From Bacteroidota bacterium (lineage in GTDB: Bacteria; Bacteroidota; Bacteroidia; Flavobacteriales; Flavobacteriaceae), in contig JAIUNZ010000010.1 in the NCBI GenBank assembly GCA_020161455.1, forward strand, positions 1 through 64,000: a stretch of 64,000 nucleotides of DNA, written 5' to 3'. The position numbers and the translations under genes are program-made. The notes under the pieces are model-generated. The model did not search any database, was not told where the DNA came from, and was given only the letters and a program-made list of their open reading frames with translations. This document shows positions 8,335 through 16,481 of the stretch, one piece after another. Within the stretch, counting starts at the first letter, position 1. Each line of letters opens with the position of its first letter.

Positions 8335-9249
8335 TTAATTATTATCATTTAATACTTGTTTTCGAGTTACAATATTTCTACTTGGATACCTAACTGGAAC
8401 TAAACCTGATTTTAATATAATCCTTTGCCCGCGTTCGCCACCAAGAAAGGATGCAAATCCCATTCCTAATCCTGAATATCCTTGACAGTTTATAATATAC
8501 AAATGGCGTGCCAAAGGATATTTTCCGTTACCAATATTCTCTTGACTTGGATAAACAAAACCAAATTTTTCGTCTGATTTAACGCTCATAATGCTAACTT
8601 TATCTACTGTTGGTTGCATATCTAATGGTGGTTGAAACAACCAATTAACACCTACAACACCAATCATTCCTTCGTTTTGGGAAACATATTTAATCACTTC
8701 ATTATTGGTAGCAAAAGAAAAAATATTTTTTTGGGGCGTCACTTTTATTCCTGCTTTTTCTGAAAGCAAACGAACAGTACTTGAATTTGGATTATCAAAA
8801 ACTAATCCTTTAATTCCTTTAACATCTTCACCTTTCATGAATTTCACAATATCTTCTAAAGCAATCAAGCTATCCTTTGACATTTTATTGGTTATAAAAA
8901 CTACAGCGTCTTTTGCAAAAATTGTTTGTTTTGGAAAAATCTTCTTGTTTGAAAAAGCTTTGTCTTCTGCATCGGTAAGTTTTCGTGGTATGACCGCAAT
9001 TTTGAGTGTGTCATTCAATAAGGAATTAATAATCTCAGCTTCCGATTTTCTAACTAAACTTAACTTCGCATCATATTGTGTTTCAAAAACTGCTTGCTGG
9101 TCTTCAACGATTGGAAAGATGGATTCATCAACCAAAAGTGTCGCTTTTCCTTTTATTATAGTTTCTTCATCTTGGTTATTTTTTTTACAAGCAAAAAAAA
9201 TGACAAAGACAAATGATAAAACAATAAAGAAAATATGTTTTTTATTCAT
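8335..9249 (-). CDS. PstS-like periplasmic binding lipoprotein
   Basis: About 304 aa. Lipoprotein signal ending in FVFVIFFAC. The mature part is a type II substrate-binding fold like phosphate-binding PstS: TLLVDESIFPIVEDQ, IAVIPRKLTDAED, DAVVFITNK, VFDNPNSSTVRLL and GMIGVVGVNWL. No pstCAB genes are nearby; it sits between a small membrane protein and the TPR gene in the tonB operon. The ATG at 9249 overlaps the previous stop by 8 bp (translational coupling). The ligand may be phosphate or another oxyanion, or the fold may have a Ton-related role; this is unresolved. Confidence 0.75.
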   Translation of the reverse strand: MNKKHIFFIVLSFVFVIFFACKKNNQDEETIIKGKATLLVDESIFPIVEDQQAVFETQYDAKLSLVRKSEAEIINSLLNDTLKIAVIPRKLTDAEDKAFSNKKIFPKQTIFAKDAVVFITNKMSKDSLIALEDIVKFMKGEDVKGIKGLVFDNPNSSTVRLLSEKAGIKVTPQKNIFSFATNNEVIKYVSQNEGMIGVVGVNWLFQPPLDMQPTVDKVSIMSVKSDEKFGFVYPSQENIGNGKYPLARHLYIINCQGYSGLGMGFASFLGGERGQRIILKSGLVPVRYPSRNIVTRKQVLNDNN

Positions 9250-9478
9250 TATTTTCATCTATATATAAATATCTTAAAAATCTAAAAAATGCATACACAA
9301 TCATAAGTAAGCCTAATGCAATTTTATAAGGTTGTGTTAAATTAAGCGGTAATTGTTTCCAAAAGATAACTGCCAGACCAAATGTTAAATAAATCAAAAA
9401 AAACAGCATTCTTATAACGAGAAGAAACCGCTGATTAAGCGATTTCTTCTTGAAATTATCTATAATTTTTGAAACCAT
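9242..9478 (-). CDS. Small two-helix membrane protein of the tonB operon
   Basis: 78 aa. A basic N-terminus (MVSKIIDNFKKKSLNQRF) is followed by two hydrophobic segments, LLVIRMLFFLIYLTFGLAVIFW and IALGLLMIVYAFFRFLRYLY. No family recognised. Its ATG directly abuts the tonB stop (TAAATG) and its end overlaps the PstS-like gene, so it is translated as part of the operon. It may be an accessory subunit of the Ton complex; that is inference from position only. Confidence 0.75.
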   Translation of the reverse strand: MVSKIIDNFKKKSLNQRFLLVIRMLFFLIYLTFGLAVIFWKQLPLNLTQPYKIALGLLMIVYAFFRFLRYLYIDENNE

Positions 9479-10270
9479 TTAGTAAGCCGATTGAATCGTA
9501 ATTGGTAATGAATATTGTACCCTTACTTTTTTACCATTTTGTTCACCTGGATTCCATCTTGGACATGCCTTTAAAACTCTGATTGCTTCTTTACCAGTTC
9601 CATAACCAATATCTCTTAACACTTTAATATCGGTTAAAGTACCATCTTTTTCAACAACAAAAGTTACAAAAACTTTCCCTTTCAAACCTTCTTCATCTGG
9701 TGGAGTATAATTTTTACCAATAAACTTGTAAAATTTATCCATTCCTCCTGGGAATTCTGGTTGTACTTGAATACCCGCAGTATTATAAATACTATTATCT
9801 TCTTCTACTACTTTACTTGGACCATTTCCTACTGGTTCAATGGTTAGTGGTGCATCTGGGTCACCCTTAATTGTTTCGGCACCAAGCTTCTTCTCTTTGA
9901 TTTCAACAATCTTTGGTGGTTCTTCAACAATCTCTTCCGTTTTAGCCACAACTGGTTTTACAAACTTTACCTGATCCACTTTTGGTGGTGGCGGTGGTGG
10001 TGGTGGAAGATTTTTTGGAGCTTCTTTCTTTGGTGGCAACTTGATAGTTACTATTTTTTTATCCAAAGAAGTATCTTTTTCCTGACTGTCAGGAATTAAA
10101 CTAGCAATAAGCGGTGCGCCTACAGCTAATCCAAAAATAAATGCTCCTATTATAAATGAACGAATTGTCGTTTTTGGATTTTCTTGACGAAGTTCATAAG
10201 CACCATAGGCTTTGTTTCGTCCTTCAAAAACGATGTCAATCCATTTTTTCTTAAATAAGTCTAATTTCAT
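9479..10270 (-). CDS. tonB: Energy transducer TonB
   Basis: 263 aa. A cytoplasmic N-terminus with the Bacteroidota-type motif GRNKAYGAYELR (about 18-29), one transmembrane helix (about 36-60), a proline-rich linker (PPPPPPPPKVDQ), and a C-terminal TonB domain (about 175-263: GKVFVTFVVEKDGTLTDIKV, CPRWNPGEQNGKKVRVQYSLPI). It transmits ExbB/ExbD proton-motive force to outer-membrane TonB-dependent transporters. Encoded directly after exbB and two exbD genes. Confidence 0.93.
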   Translation of the reverse strand: MKLDLFKKKWIDIVFEGRNKAYGAYELRQENPKTTIRSFIIGAFIFGLAVGAPLIASLIPDSQEKDTSLDKKIVTIKLPPKKEAPKNLPPPPPPPPKVDQVKFVKPVVAKTEEIVEEPPKIVEIKEKKLGAETIKGDPDAPLTIEPVGNGPSKVVEEDNSIYNTAGIQVQPEFPGGMDKFYKFIGKNYTPPDEEGLKGKVFVTFVVEKDGTLTDIKVLRDIGYGTGKEAIRVLKACPRWNPGEQNGKKVRVQYSLPITIQSAY

Positions 10271-10301
10271 TTCTTTATATTTTTAAGATTAGCACAAGGC
10301 A

Positions 10302-10859
10302 TTACTTATTCATCTCATCAACCAGTTTCATCTCTTCTGGAGTAATATCATTTACTATAGCATACGTTGGTACATTTGCTATGGCCATTTCATCCAATAT
10401 ATCAACTAAATTTCTATATGTTGATTTTTTAGTAGGCTTAATGATAACAATCATTCCTTTTTTTGGATTACCTGTAGCGATAGGAATAGATTTTACTCTT
10501 TTTAAAATTTCTTTTCTAATTCCGTCTTTTCCATAAGTAGCATCTGTAGGTTTCCCATTAGGTTCAGGAGATTCTAATAATCCGTGGTACCATTTAATTT
10601 TATTGTTTTCTCCTAAAATAATTGTCATCGTACGAACTTGATCTACTTTAATATTAGTATCTACTTTTTCATCTTTATCTGGTAAACCCAAATCCATAGA
10701 TTGAGGTTTTGATAAGGAAGTGGTCAACATAAAGAACGTAATCAATAAGAATGCCAAATCCACCATAGCGGTTAAATCAACTTTTGAGTTGGATTTTTTA
10801 CTTCTTACTTTTCCGCCGCCTTTTTTGCCACCGCCGTCGCCGGTATTTAATTCAGCCAT
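10302..10859 (-). CDS. exbD: ExbD-type biopolymer transport protein (second copy)
   Basis: 185 aa. N-terminal glycine/lysine-rich segment, one transmembrane helix with the ExbD signature VDLTAMVDLAFLLITFFMLTT carrying the essential Asp (about residue 34), then a periplasmic domain ending with the conserved VDILDEMAIANVPTYAIVND region. Works with ExbB as the proton-driven motor for TonB. The two ExbD paralogues in one operon are probably both built into the motor. Confidence 0.9.
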   Translation of the reverse strand: MAELNTGDGGGKKGGGKVRSKKSNSKVDLTAMVDLAFLLITFFMLTTSLSKPQSMDLGLPDKDEKVDTNIKVDQVRTMTIILGENNKIKWYHGLLESPEPNGKPTDATYGKDGIRKEILKRVKSIPIATGNPKKGMIVIIKPTKKSTYRNLVDILDEMAIANVPTYAIVNDITPEEMKLVDEMNK

Positions 10860-10877
10860 TTTTTTATATTATTACAA

Positions 10878-11516
10878 TTAATAATCTTTTCCTCTTAAAC
10901 CCGTCACTAAATTGAAGTTATTGATTTTTTGGTTTTGCAAAATATCCATGATTTGTTTAATTTGTGGATATTCTTCTTTAGCATCGCCTTTTATAGCAAA
11001 ATCAAGTTCTTTGGTTGCACCTCGATCTATATTTGCTTTTCTGGCGTATTGAATCCAATCTTGAAGTTGTTGTTTATTTTCTCCTATAGAATCTAAAGGA
11101 ATTCCTGATTGAACTCCAACTTTTGCTCTATCTGCAGCTTTCATATCTAATATACTGCCTAATTGCTCTATTGGTACACCAAATTCTTCAACCAATTCAA
11201 ATTGCGCTTTTTGTTTGTCTGTAAAGGTTACTCCGTATTTTTCAGACATATATTCCAAAGCACCTACACGTACATCTCTATCTTTCATCCCGAAGAAAAC
11301 CTGATTTTTACCATCACTTTTTCCTATTGTTATTGTTACTAATCCTGTTTCAGGCAATTTTGTTTGCACAGTAGAATTAGGCGTTTCAACAGGAAGTGGT
11401 TCTGGCGTTTTTGCGGTTGCCGTTAAGATAAAGAATGTAAGTAAAAGGAAAGCCACATCACACATTGCTGTCATGTCGATAGATGTTGACTTTTTGGACA
11501 TTTTTACTTTTGCCAT
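10878..11516 (-). CDS. exbD: ExbD-type biopolymer transport protein (first copy, enlarged periplasmic domain)
   Basis: 212 aa. The transmembrane signature IDMTAMCDVAFLLLTFFILTA (about residues 13-33) holds the conserved Asp. The periplasmic part carries an extra helical stretch (about 90-165: EYMSEKYGVTFTDKQKAQFE ... DSIGENKQQLQDWIQYARKA) that is absent from the about 140-aa proteobacterial ExbD. The C-terminus YPQIKQIMDILQNQKINNFNLVTGL is typical. Follows exbB by 42 bp. Confidence 0.9.
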   Translation of the reverse strand: MAKVKMSKKSTSIDMTAMCDVAFLLLTFFILTATAKTPEPLPVETPNSTVQTKLPETGLVTITIGKSDGKNQVFFGMKDRDVRVGALEYMSEKYGVTFTDKQKAQFELVEEFGVPIEQLGSILDMKAADRAKVGVQSGIPLDSIGENKQQLQDWIQYARKANIDRGATKELDFAIKGDAKEEYPQIKQIMDILQNQKINNFNLVTGLRGKDY

Positions 11517-11558
11517 TTTTTATTTTTTTTATACAATAGTTAGTTATCTAATTATTGA

Positions 11559-12380
11559 TTATGATTTTAAACTTCCTCTGAATTTTCTATAAGTATTTAC
11601 AATTGTTGCACCTGCTTCATCGATTGAATAGGTCAATGTGTCTATTTTAGAAGTAAAGAAGTTGTAAGTAACAATTGCAAGAGCAGATGTAGAAATTCCA
11701 GTAGCTGTATTTATAAGTGCTTCAGAAATACCATTTGCTAACGCAGCTTGGTCAGGTGTTCCTGCAGATGCTAACGCACCAAATGCTTTAATCATACCAG
11801 TTACTGTTCCTAATAAACCAGCTAATGTTCCTAAAGACACTAATGTAGAAAGAATTGTCATGTTTTTCTCTAACATTGGCATTTCTAAAGAAGTAGCTTC
11901 TTCAATTTCTTTCTGAATTGTTTCAGCAGCATCTTCACTATTAAACCCTTCTTTCTTAACATCTTGATATTTTACTAATGCTGCTTTAATAGCATTGGCT
12001 ACCGAACCTTGTTGTTTATCACAAGCAGCAATAGCGTCATCAATGTTTCCTTGTTTAATACTTGCTTGAACATTTGCCATGAAAGTATCTAAATTTCCTT
12101 TTCCACCAGCTTTACTGATAACGAAAAAACGCTCAAAAGAAAACACAATTACCATTAAGAATAATCCCATCAATACTGGCACAACAGCTCCACCTTTATA
12201 TACCATCGCTAAGTAATTTCCTGGAAGTGGATGTCCGGTATTAACTCCTCCTTCAAAGTTAGAACCATCACCCATAATGAATTTCCACACAAGGATTCCA
12301 ACAAGTACACATCCTACAATTACAAGTCCTGAGAAAATATTTCCTCCATTAGAACTGCTCTCTTTTTTTACGTTTGCCAT
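11559..12380 (-). CDS. exbB: MotA/TolQ/ExbB proton channel family protein
   Basis: 273 aa. An additional N-terminal helix (about 15-36), a second helix (about 65-87, VVPVLMGLFLMVIVFSFERFF), and the conserved MotA/ExbB core with paired helices (about 175-205 TILSTLVSLGTLAGLLGTVT, and 215-245 ISEALINTATGISTSALAIV). Forms the proton channel of the Ton motor. First gene of the operon. A possible -7 box TAAATTTG lies at 12455-12448 on the minus strand, with no good -33. Confidence 0.92.
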   Translation of the reverse strand: MANVKKESSSNGGNIFSGLVIVGCVLVGILVWKFIMGDGSNFEGGVNTGHPLPGNYLAMVYKGGAVVPVLMGLFLMVIVFSFERFFVISKAGGKGNLDTFMANVQASIKQGNIDDAIAACDKQQGSVANAIKAALVKYQDVKKEGFNSEDAAETIQKEIEEATSLEMPMLEKNMTILSTLVSLGTLAGLLGTVTGMIKAFGALASAGTPDQAALANGISEALINTATGISTSALAIVTYNFFTSKIDTLTYSIDEAGATIVNTYRKFRGSLKS

Positions 12381-12746
12381 TTTTTTAAATTTTAATAGTT
12401 TTAATTTATTTTTTTTAGTTTTAGTTTTTAAGAAACTTGAATAGGAGCAAATTTAATTTTTTACTTCTAATAAAAAAACTTTTTTTAACAATTGTAATTT
12501 AGAATTTACTTTAAATTAACATAGAGTCGATATGCAACAACCTTAATTTTTTTGTTTGAAAAAAATAAAAACTAGAATCAATTATACTTCAACAGTTTAT
12601 AGTATAACGAAATAATATCAAAAAAAGTATATTATAAAATGATTTTTTTAACTTTCAATAAAAGTATAAAAATTGAAAAAAAATAACTTTTATTTTATAA
12701 CAAATAGTAATAACTTGCCATAAATTTAATTAAAAAACCCTTTCAA
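12381..12746. other. AT-rich divergent spacer between exbB and the HerA-like gene
   Basis: 366 bp, extremely AT-rich, with no ORF of note. The only recognisable element is TAAATTTG (minus strand, 12455-12448), a possible -7 box for the exbB operon. No hairpin or riboswitch was recognised. Confidence 0.6.
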
Positions 12747-14279
12747 ATGTCAAAAGAGACTGAATTTTCAGAATATATTAACACTAATTATAATACTAAA
12801 GGTGAAAATATTATTCTTGGTGGCGCAATTCTTGATGGAAATGCTTTGTCAGACACACTAGTTAAAATCCCATTAAAAACATTGAATCGACATGGTTTAA
12901 TAGCTGGAGCGACTGGAACTGGAAAAACAAAAACCATTCAGGTTTTTTCCGAACAACTTTCAGCACAAGGCATCCCTGTATTAATGATGGACATAAAAGG
13001 TGATTTCTCTGGTATTGCTGCCGAAGGTGAAGAAAAATCTTTTATTACCGAAAGACATGCTAAAATAAACCTACCTTATACTATACAAAAATTTCCAGTT
13101 GAATTAATGTCGCTTTCTTCTCAAAATGGCGTCCGATTAAGAGCAACCGTTTCAGAATTTGGTCCAGTCCTTTTTTCAAGAATACTCGATTTAAATGATA
13201 CCCAATCTGGTGTTGTTTCGGTAATCTTCAAATTTTGCGATGATAAACAAATGCCGCTTTTGGACTTAAAAGACATAAAAAAAGTAATCAATTACATCAC
13301 AGAAGAAGGAAAATCTGAAATTGAAGAACATTATGGTAAAATTTCCACCTCGACTACTGGAATTATTTTAAGAAAGATTATAGAATTAGAACAACAAGGT
13401 GGCGATATTTTCTTTGGTGAAAAATCATTTGAAATTGATGATTTAATGCGCATTGATGAAAACGGAAAAGGATATGTAAATATTATTCGGTTGACTGACA
13501 TTCAAGATAAACCGAAACTTTTTTCTACTTTCATGTTGAGTTTATTGGCTGAAATATACCAACAAATGCCTGAAAAAGGTGACGTCGAAAGACCTGAATT
13601 GGTGATTTTTATTGATGAAGCACATTTGATTTTTAATGAAGCTAGTAAAACTTTATTAGATCAAATTGAAACTATTGTAAAATTAATTCGTTCTAAAGGA
13701 ATTGGTGTTTATTTTGTCACTCAAAATCCAATGGATGTTCCTGCTAGTGTTTTGGCACAATTAGGCTTAAAAATCCAACATGCTTTACGTGCTTTTACGG
13801 CAAAAGATAGGCAAGCCATCAAGCAAACTGCCGAAAATTATCCTATCACTAAATACTATAAAACAGACGAAGTATTGACTTCGCTTGGAATTGGAGAAGC
13901 ATTTGTAACTGCCTTAAACGAAAAAGGAATCCCAACTCCATTAGTTGCTACCATGCTTCGTGCACCAATGAGTAGAATGGATATTTTAAGCGAATCGGAA
14001 ATTGATGCAATAAATGAAAAATCAAAATTAGTTAAAAAATATAATGAAGAAATTGATCGTGAAAGTGCCTATGAAATTTTGACTAAAAAAATTGACGAAG
14101 CCAATCAAAAAGCTTCTGAAGAAGCAGCAAAAGCAGAAGAAATCAAAACTACAACAAAAAGAAAAGCAAATGAACCTAGTACTGCAGAAGTAATTGGAAA
14201 GTCCGTTACAAAAGTTGTTACAAGTGCTACTTTTATTAGAGGTGTTTTTGGAATTCTATCTAAAATGTTTAAAAAATAG
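12747..14279 (+). CDS. HerA-like ATPase (DUF853 family)
   Basis: 510 aa. Walker A GATGTGKT (residues 54-61) and Walker B LVIFIDEAHLIF (about 286-297) of the HerA/FtsK superfamily, with SKGIGVYFVTQNPMDVP (sensor region) and LGLKIQHALRAFT. It matches the DUF853 helicase-like family, which is chromosomal and distinct from the HerA of Sir2-HerA defence systems. No nuclease (NurA) or defence partner is adjacent. Alanine/glutamate/lysine-rich coiled region near 445-485. Precise role unknown. Confidence 0.85.
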   Translation: MSKETEFSEYINTNYNTKGENIILGGAILDGNALSDTLVKIPLKTLNRHGLIAGATGTGKTKTIQVFSEQLSAQGIPVLMMDIKGDFSGIAAEGEEKSFITERHAKINLPYTIQKFPVELMSLSSQNGVRLRATVSEFGPVLFSRILDLNDTQSGVVSVIFKFCDDKQMPLLDLKDIKKVINYITEEGKSEIEEHYGKISTSTTGIILRKIIELEQQGGDIFFGEKSFEIDDLMRIDENGKGYVNIIRLTDIQDKPKLFSTFMLSLLAEIYQQMPEKGDVERPELVIFIDEAHLIFNEASKTLLDQIETIVKLIRSKGIGVYFVTQNPMDVPASVLAQLGLKIQHALRAFTAKDRQAIKQTAENYPITKYYKTDEVLTSLGIGEAFVTALNEKGIPTPLVATMLRAPMSRMDILSESEIDAINEKSKLVKKYNEEIDRESAYEILTKKIDEANQKASEEAAKAEEIKTTTKRKANEPSTAEVIGKSVTKVVTSATFIRGVFGILSKMFKK

Positions 14280-14282
14280 GTG

Positions 14283-14317
14283 TTTAGTGAAAAGTAATTA
14301 GTGAATAGTGATTAGTT
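14283..14317. repeat. Imperfect 7-bp tandem repeat (TTTAGTG/ATTAGTG/AATAGTG)
   Basis: Five consecutive heptads TTTAGTG, AAAAGTA, ATTAGTG, AATAGTG, ATTAGTT between the HerA-like and DUF486 genes. Confidence 0.7.
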
Positions 14318-14332
14318 TTTAACATTTGCTTT

Positions 14333-14701
14333 ATGAAAGGTTATATTACAATTGGATTACTTATACTTTCTAATATTTTCATGACTTTAGCATGGTATGG
14401 TCATTTAAAATTTAAAGAATTAAAATGGTTTGAAAATGCTGGATTACTTACAATCGTTTTAATCAGTTGGGGCTTGGCTTTTTTTGAATATTGTTTTCAA
14501 GTTCCTGCTAACAAAATTGGTTATGAAGGAAATAATGGGCCATTTTCTTTATTACAATTAAAAGTCATTCAAGAAGTAATAACATTGGTTGTATTCGTTG
14601 GATTTTCTCTGTTTTTTTTCAAAAATGAAACTTTTAAATGGAATCATTTCGTTGGATTTTGCTTTTTGATATTAGCAGTGTATTTCATTTTTAAAAAATA
14701 A
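14333..14701 (+). CDS. DMT-like small membrane protein (DUF486)
   Basis: 122 aa with four predicted helices (about 4-22, 36-53, 76-97, 102-120) and the DUF486 signature WGLAFFEYCFQVPANKIGY (about 47-65). The family resembles half-size drug/metabolite transporters; substrate unknown. Two base pairs separate its stop from the cupin start, so the two are probably co-transcribed. Confidence 0.85.
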   Translation: MKGYITIGLLILSNIFMTLAWYGHLKFKELKWFENAGLLTIVLISWGLAFFEYCFQVPANKIGYEGNNGPFSLLQLKVIQEVITLVVFVGFSLFFFKNETFKWNHFVGFCFLILAVYFIFKK

Positions 14702-14703
14702 TT

Positions 14704-15063
14704 ATGAAAAAATATTTTATTCAAAAATCGCCTTTTGTTGTTCCTACAATTGATGGAAAAATAATTAAAGAGCATCACGGAAAAGTTGCGACAAATAATT
14801 CTGAGATTTCAATTGCTCACATGATGGCTCCTCCAAAATGGAGCGAACCTTTTCAAACACCCGAATTTGATGAATACACTTATATTATTTTTGGAAAAAA
14901 ACAATTTATCATCGATGGTGAAACTGTGATTTTAGAAGCAGGACAATCCATTAAAATTAAAAAAAATACACGAGTTCAATATTCCAATCCATTTGATGAA
15001 CCTTGTGAATATATTGCTATTTGTAATCCTGCTTTTGATTTTGAAAAAGTAAACCGAGAATAA
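14704..15063 (+). CDS. Cupin-domain protein
   Basis: 119 aa, single beta-barrel cupin. Motif 1 is degenerate (WSEPFQTPEFDEYTYIIFGKKQFII, about residues 42-66), and motif 2 is EAGQSIKIKKNTRVQYSNP (about 79-97) without the usual His, so metal binding is uncertain. Small cytoplasmic protein of unknown ligand, probably translated with the DUF486 gene. Confidence 0.8.
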   Translation: MKKYFIQKSPFVVPTIDGKIIKEHHGKVATNNSEISIAHMMAPPKWSEPFQTPEFDEYTYIIFGKKQFIIDGETVILEAGQSIKIKKNTRVQYSNPFDEPCEYIAICNPAFDFEKVNRE

Positions 15064-15071
15064 TTAAAATA

Positions 15072-16421
15072 TTAAATTTTATATTTTAAATTCTCTAAAA
15101 TTAATTTTTCAACTTCATCGCTATTCCAATTGTGTTGGATATTTGGAAATTGCATTACTTGTTCCATAATTTTATTTTGGAATTCGCCAATAGCTAATGC
15201 TTCTGAATAGGGTTGTAAACTAAAAGTAACTCTACTGTATAAAGGCATCCATTTATCTGGGTGTTTATCAGAAAACCATTTTTCTATTTTCTTTTGCAAT
15301 AAAAAGTTTTCATCGGCCGTTTTAGAACTCATTTCCATAAAATTCCTGAATGACAATTCAGCAATAGCATCGGCATTTGGTTTTCGAGATTGTTCATATT
15401 CTTGAAATATTTTCTCCCAATCATCGCCATATTTTGCAATCATTTCATTTAAAATAGTAATATCTTCAAAACCCGCATTCATACCGTGACCATAAAAAGG
15501 AACGATGGCGTGCGCAGAATCTCCAATCAGTGCAACTTTATCATTATGCGACCATGGAAAACACTTCATCATTACCAAATAACTTTTAGGGTTTTTGAAA
15601 AAATCTTCCACTAAATCGGGAATTACTTCTTTGGTGTCTGGAAAATATTTTGCAAAAAAATCAACAAGGGTCTTTTCGTCTTTTAGTTGCTCAAAAGAGT
15701 TCTCGCCTTCAAAAGGCATGAACAAGGTGCAGGTGAAACTTCCATCAAGATTGGCTAAACCCATCAACATAAAATTACCTCTTGGCCAAATGTGTAATGA
15801 GTTTTTATCAATTTTATGCGAACCGTCACTATTGGCCGGAATATGCAATTCTTTGTAGCCAATTTTCATAAATTCTTGCGAATAATCAAACATCGATTGA
15901 CGTTGCATTCTATGTCGTACTCTAGAAAAAGCACCATCAGCCCCAAAAACTTTATCGTATTTTAAATCTGTCCATTCGCCACGCTCAGTTTCGCCAATAT
16001 GCAATGTTGCTGTGGATAAAGAAACATCCCAAACTTTATGATTAAAGAAAAATTCTACACCCGCTTCTTCGGCTAAATCAATCATTCTTCGGTTTAAAAT
16101 ACCTCTTGAAAGCGAATAAATTGCTTCACCTTCTTTGCCATAAAATTGTGTCGTATAGCTTCCGTCTTGCAAATGGATTCCACGTTTATCGACTGGGATT
16201 CCTATTTTTTTGATTTCATCGGATAATCCAATATCTTCTAACGTTTTCCATCCTCGGTTTGACATCACCAAGTTAATCGAACGACCCGAAAACTCTACCG
16301 TTCGAATATCTGGACTACGATCGAAAACATGAACTTTATGACCTAATTTTTTGAGATATATTGCTAATAATGTTCCAACAAGTCCGGAACCAACTACTGC
16401 AATTTTTTGTGGCGTTTGCAT
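15072..16421 (-). CDS. kmo: Kynurenine 3-monooxygenase
   Basis: 449 aa. Hydroxylates L-kynurenine to 3-hydroxykynurenine with FAD and NADPH. FAD-binding motif VVGSGLVGTLLAIYL with the acidic/basic end VHVFDR (about residues 9-39), the DG motif in KVFGADGAFSRVRHRMQ, and the GD motif ALIGDSAHAIVPFYGHGMNAGFED (shown as IGDSAHAIVPFYGHGMNAG). C-terminal helices anchor substrate in this family. kynU lies 5.9 kb upstream on the same strand, so the steps from kynurenine to 3-hydroxyanthranilate are encoded; the dioxygenases before and after are not in the window. Confidence 0.93.
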   Translation of the reverse strand: MQTPQKIAVVGSGLVGTLLAIYLKKLGHKVHVFDRSPDIRTVEFSGRSINLVMSNRGWKTLEDIGLSDEIKKIGIPVDKRGIHLQDGSYTTQFYGKEGEAIYSLSRGILNRRMIDLAEEAGVEFFFNHKVWDVSLSTATLHIGETERGEWTDLKYDKVFGADGAFSRVRHRMQRQSMFDYSQEFMKIGYKELHIPANSDGSHKIDKNSLHIWPRGNFMLMGLANLDGSFTCTLFMPFEGENSFEQLKDEKTLVDFFAKYFPDTKEVIPDLVEDFFKNPKSYLVMMKCFPWSHNDKVALIGDSAHAIVPFYGHGMNAGFEDITILNEMIAKYGDDWEKIFQEYEQSRKPNADAIAELSFRNFMEMSSKTADENFLLQKKIEKWFSDKHPDKWMPLYSRVTFSLQPYSEALAIGEFQNKIMEQVMQFPNIQHNWNSDEVEKLILENLKYKI

Positions 16422-16481
16422 TTATTTTTAATAACGGTTTTGCAAATTTATGGTTTTAGATACGAAAATTAGAAAAATGAC

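Noticed and set aside
12747-14279. HerA-type anti-phage defence system
   Set aside because: The ATPase belongs to the DUF853 housekeeping group and has no Sir2, nuclease or methylase neighbour.
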